From contig JAITAW010000028.1 of the NCBI GenBank assembly GCA_031283905.1, forward strand, positions 1 through 6,407: a DNA stretch of 6,407 nt, read 5' to 3'. Source of the stretch: Treponema sp. Lineage in GTDB: Bacteria; Spirochaetota; Spirochaetia; Treponematales; Breznakiellaceae. Below the pieces are notes generated by a model. It was given only the letters and a program-made list of their open reading frames with translations, had not been told where the DNA came from and ran no database searches. Below, in pieces: positions 5,156 through 6,407 of the stretch. Numbering within the stretch: the first letter of the stretch is position 1; every line of letters begins with the position of its first letter. The position numbers and the translations under genes were made by a program.

Positions 5156-6067
5156 ATGGACGCCATGTTTCAAAAACAAGAAATTGTTCCTCCACATCAG
5201 GGAGCGGGGCAGCTTGCGGTTGCGCTGTGCGCGATTTGTTGGAGTACATCCGGTCTTTTTATCAAGTTGCTTGACTGGCAGCCAGTCGTTATTGCGGGCG
5301 GGCGGAGCTTTATTGCGGCTCTTTTTATGGTGGCGATAAAATTGTTGTTTCCTCAAAAGAAGGCGTTTGTACACATACGCGGAAAAACCGATGTTCTGGT
5401 GATGTTTATCGCCGGATGTTGTTATGCGGGCGCCATGATCACCTTTGTCATTGCCAATAAACTCACCGCTTCCGCAAATGTGATACTGTTGCAATACTCG
5501 GCGCCCATATGGGCATGTCTATTGGCGTGGCTTCTTATAAAAGAAAAGCCCGGCTGGGAGCATTGGACGGCGCTTATTCTCGTGGCGGGAGGCATGCTCC
5601 TTTTTTTCAGGGACGGACTTAAAACCGGCGCAATTGCGGGCGATGTTTTGGCGGTTGTGTCCGGCGTCCTTTTTGGGGCTAGTTCGGTGTTTATGCGTAT
5701 GCAAAAAAGTGGAACCTCCTCGGATTCTATGCTGGTCTCACATATTGTTACCGCATTGTTCGCGGCTCCCTTTTTTATTCTGTTTTTCCCAACCATTACC
5801 CTTGCCTCGACATCCGCAGCCGCCTTTATGGGCATTGTCCAGATGGGATGCGCGTCTCTTCTTTTCTCCTACGGTATTAAACGGATAAACGCGGTTCAAG
5901 CCATGCTCACCGCTTCAATCGAACCGGTTCTCAACCCTCTGTGGGTGCTTGCCGTTACGGGCGAAGTCCCTTCATTTTCGGCGTTGATAGGCGGCGCCGT
6001 GATCCTTTTTGCCGTGGTTTTTTCTTCAACAATCAGACCCGTTATGACTCTTGTGAGAAAATTGTAG
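5156..6067 (+). CDS. EamA/DMT-superfamily inner-membrane transporter
   Basis: A 303-residue integral membrane protein with two tandem EamA repeats, about 18-150 and 157-297, and roughly ten hydrophobic helices, the usual size and layout of drug/metabolite exporters. Each half ends in the family pattern: VILLQYSAPIWACLLAWLL...KE in the first and LTASIEPVLNPLWVL...GE in the second, including the Glu-Pro pair. Members export amino acids, metabolites or drugs by secondary transport; the substrate cannot be read from the sequence. Two ATGs are possible, 5156 and 5165. Neither has a Shine-Dalgarno sequence, and the promoter at 5119-5147 would start the transcript at the first ATG, suggesting a leaderless message. 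The gene points toward the alcohol dehydrogenase gene on the opposite strand, with hairpins between them. The gene and superfamily are secure; the substrate is unknown. Confidence 0.95.
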   Translation: MDAMFQKQEIVPPHQGAGQLAVALCAICWSTSGLFIKLLDWQPVVIAGGRSFIAALFMVAIKLLFPQKKAFVHIRGKTDVLVMFIAGCCYAGAMITFVIANKLTASANVILLQYSAPIWACLLAWLLIKEKPGWEHWTALILVAGGMLLFFRDGLKTGAIAGDVLAVVSGVLFGASSVFMRMQKSGTSSDSMLVSHIVTALFAAPFFILFFPTITLASTSAAAFMGIVQMGCASLLFSYGIKRINAVQAMLTASIEPVLNPLWVLAVTGEVPSFSALIGGAVILFAVVFSSTIRPVMTLVRKL

Positions 6068-6154
6068 CGCACGGGTACGCGAAATGGATACGCCCCAGCC
6101 TTGCGCTGAAGATTTATAGTGTGGGCGGTTTTCAGGATGGCGTTGACATGGACG

Positions 6155-6172
6155 CCGGGCTTCAGCGCCCGG
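6155..6172. terminator. GC-rich hairpin between convergent genes
   Basis: CCGGGC (6155-6160) pairs with GCCCGG (6167-6172) over a 6-base loop. It is symmetrical, so it can act on transcripts from either side. No T-run follows in either direction, but its position between convergent genes fits a termination or mRNA 3'-end protection role. Confidence 0.5.
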
Positions 6173-6175
6173 AAT

Positions 6176-6204
6176 GAAGGAAGCCTTTTTGAAGAGCTTC
6201 CTTC
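6176..6204. terminator. 9-bp hairpin between convergent genes
   Basis: GAAGGAAGC (6176-6184) is perfectly complementary to GCTTCCTTC (6196-6204). The 11-base loop can itself close with three further pairs (CTT 6185-6187 with AAG 6192-6194) and a bulged A at 6195. It begins 5 bases after the alcohol dehydrogenase stop codon when read on the minus strand. It is probably the terminator or 3' stabilising stem of that gene and the second of two stems for the transporter message. The usual T-run is missing. Confidence 0.6.
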
Positions 6205-6209
6205 TTGAC

Positions 6210-6407
6210 TTAAAGACCTTTAACGCTATTCAAAATAGATTCAACCGCGCTCTTGTCCAACTTCGTATAGCTGCCGAGGGGACCTTTGCGCACCGCTTGA
6301 GAGGCCAGCGCTTCAATACCGTCGAGCGGCAGTTTTGCATCGGCGAAGCTCAACGGCAAGCCGATTGATTGGAAGAACGTACGCATACGGAATACCCCTT
6401 CGAGCGC
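6210..6407 (-). CDS. Iron-containing alcohol dehydrogenase, C-terminal end (partial)
   Basis: The last 65 codons and the TAA stop of a minus-strand gene; the rest lies beyond the right edge. The residues ALEGVFRMRTFFQSIGLPLSF followed by a variable stretch, IEALASQAV and KGPLGSYTKLDKSAVESIL match the C-terminus of group III iron-dependent alcohol dehydrogenases of the butanol-dehydrogenase/YqhD kind. The pattern is a helix with FF.SIGLP, then a helix with A..AV, then a short G.. motif and a closing helix. These enzymes reduce aldehydes with NAD(P)H using an active-site metal. The catalytic and metal-binding residues lie upstream, outside the window, so cofactor preference and activity cannot be judged. 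It is convergent with the transporter gene, so no operon link is implied. Confidence 0.83.
   Translation of the reverse strand, partial: ALEGVFRMRTFFQSIGLPLSFADAKLPLDGIEALASQAVRKGPLGSYTKLDKSAVESILNSVKGL

Noticed and set aside
4754..5494. Minus-strand open frame of 246 codons
   Set aside because: It lies opposite the J-protein and transporter genes, both with clear family matches, and its product is a low-complexity basic sequence with no recognisable domain.
6174..6368. Plus-strand open frame of 64 codons
   Set aside because: It runs through the hairpin and opposite the alcohol dehydrogenase C-terminus, which has a convincing family match.

Overview
The window looks like chromosomal DNA of a spirochaete, most probably a Treponema of the termite-gut type. 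This rests on mid-range GC content, many hypothetical genes, a lipoprotein with a short spirochaete-style lipobox, and a secreted outer-membrane-like protein ending in phenylalanine. No gene here fixes the species, so the taxonomic call is an inference. There are no rRNA, tRNA, CRISPR, insertion-sequence or phage genes.

Bases 1-550 hold no convincing gene start. A compact array of eleven 21-bp tandem units (58-288) is built from two unit types and flanked by duplicated short blocks. A leader region follows, with a 9-bp inverted repeat, three perfect 10-bp palindromes and a strong sigma70-type promoter (436-464). That promoter should drive a two-gene operon: a 567-residue lipoprotein (551-2254) and, 13 bp later, a 466-residue protein with a signal peptide and a beta-barrel-like C-terminus (2268-3668). 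Both appear to be exported envelope proteins and may work together at the outer membrane. Their function is not recognised.

The stretch 3669-3846 contains several hairpins that may end the first operon. It also has a second sigma70-like promoter (3759-3787), whose predicted transcript begins exactly at a long imperfect dyad (3794-3827). This promoter serves a second pair of genes: a 135-residue flavodoxin-like-fold protein (3847-4254) and, 5 bp later, a 261-residue J-domain co-chaperone (4260-5045) with a helical, partly TPR-like C-terminus.

A third promoter (5119-5147) lies so close to the next start codon that the mRNA of the EamA/DMT-type transporter gene (5156-6067) may be leaderless. 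The window closes with the 3' end of a convergent gene on the minus strand (6210-6407), the C-terminus of an iron-containing alcohol dehydrogenase. Two strong hairpins sit between the convergent genes.

The most unusual items are the two-type 21-bp array, the lipoprotein/barrel pair of unknown function, the dyad at the predicted +1 of the flavodoxin-like/J-protein operon, and the apparently leaderless transporter gene. None of them proves a new system on its own.
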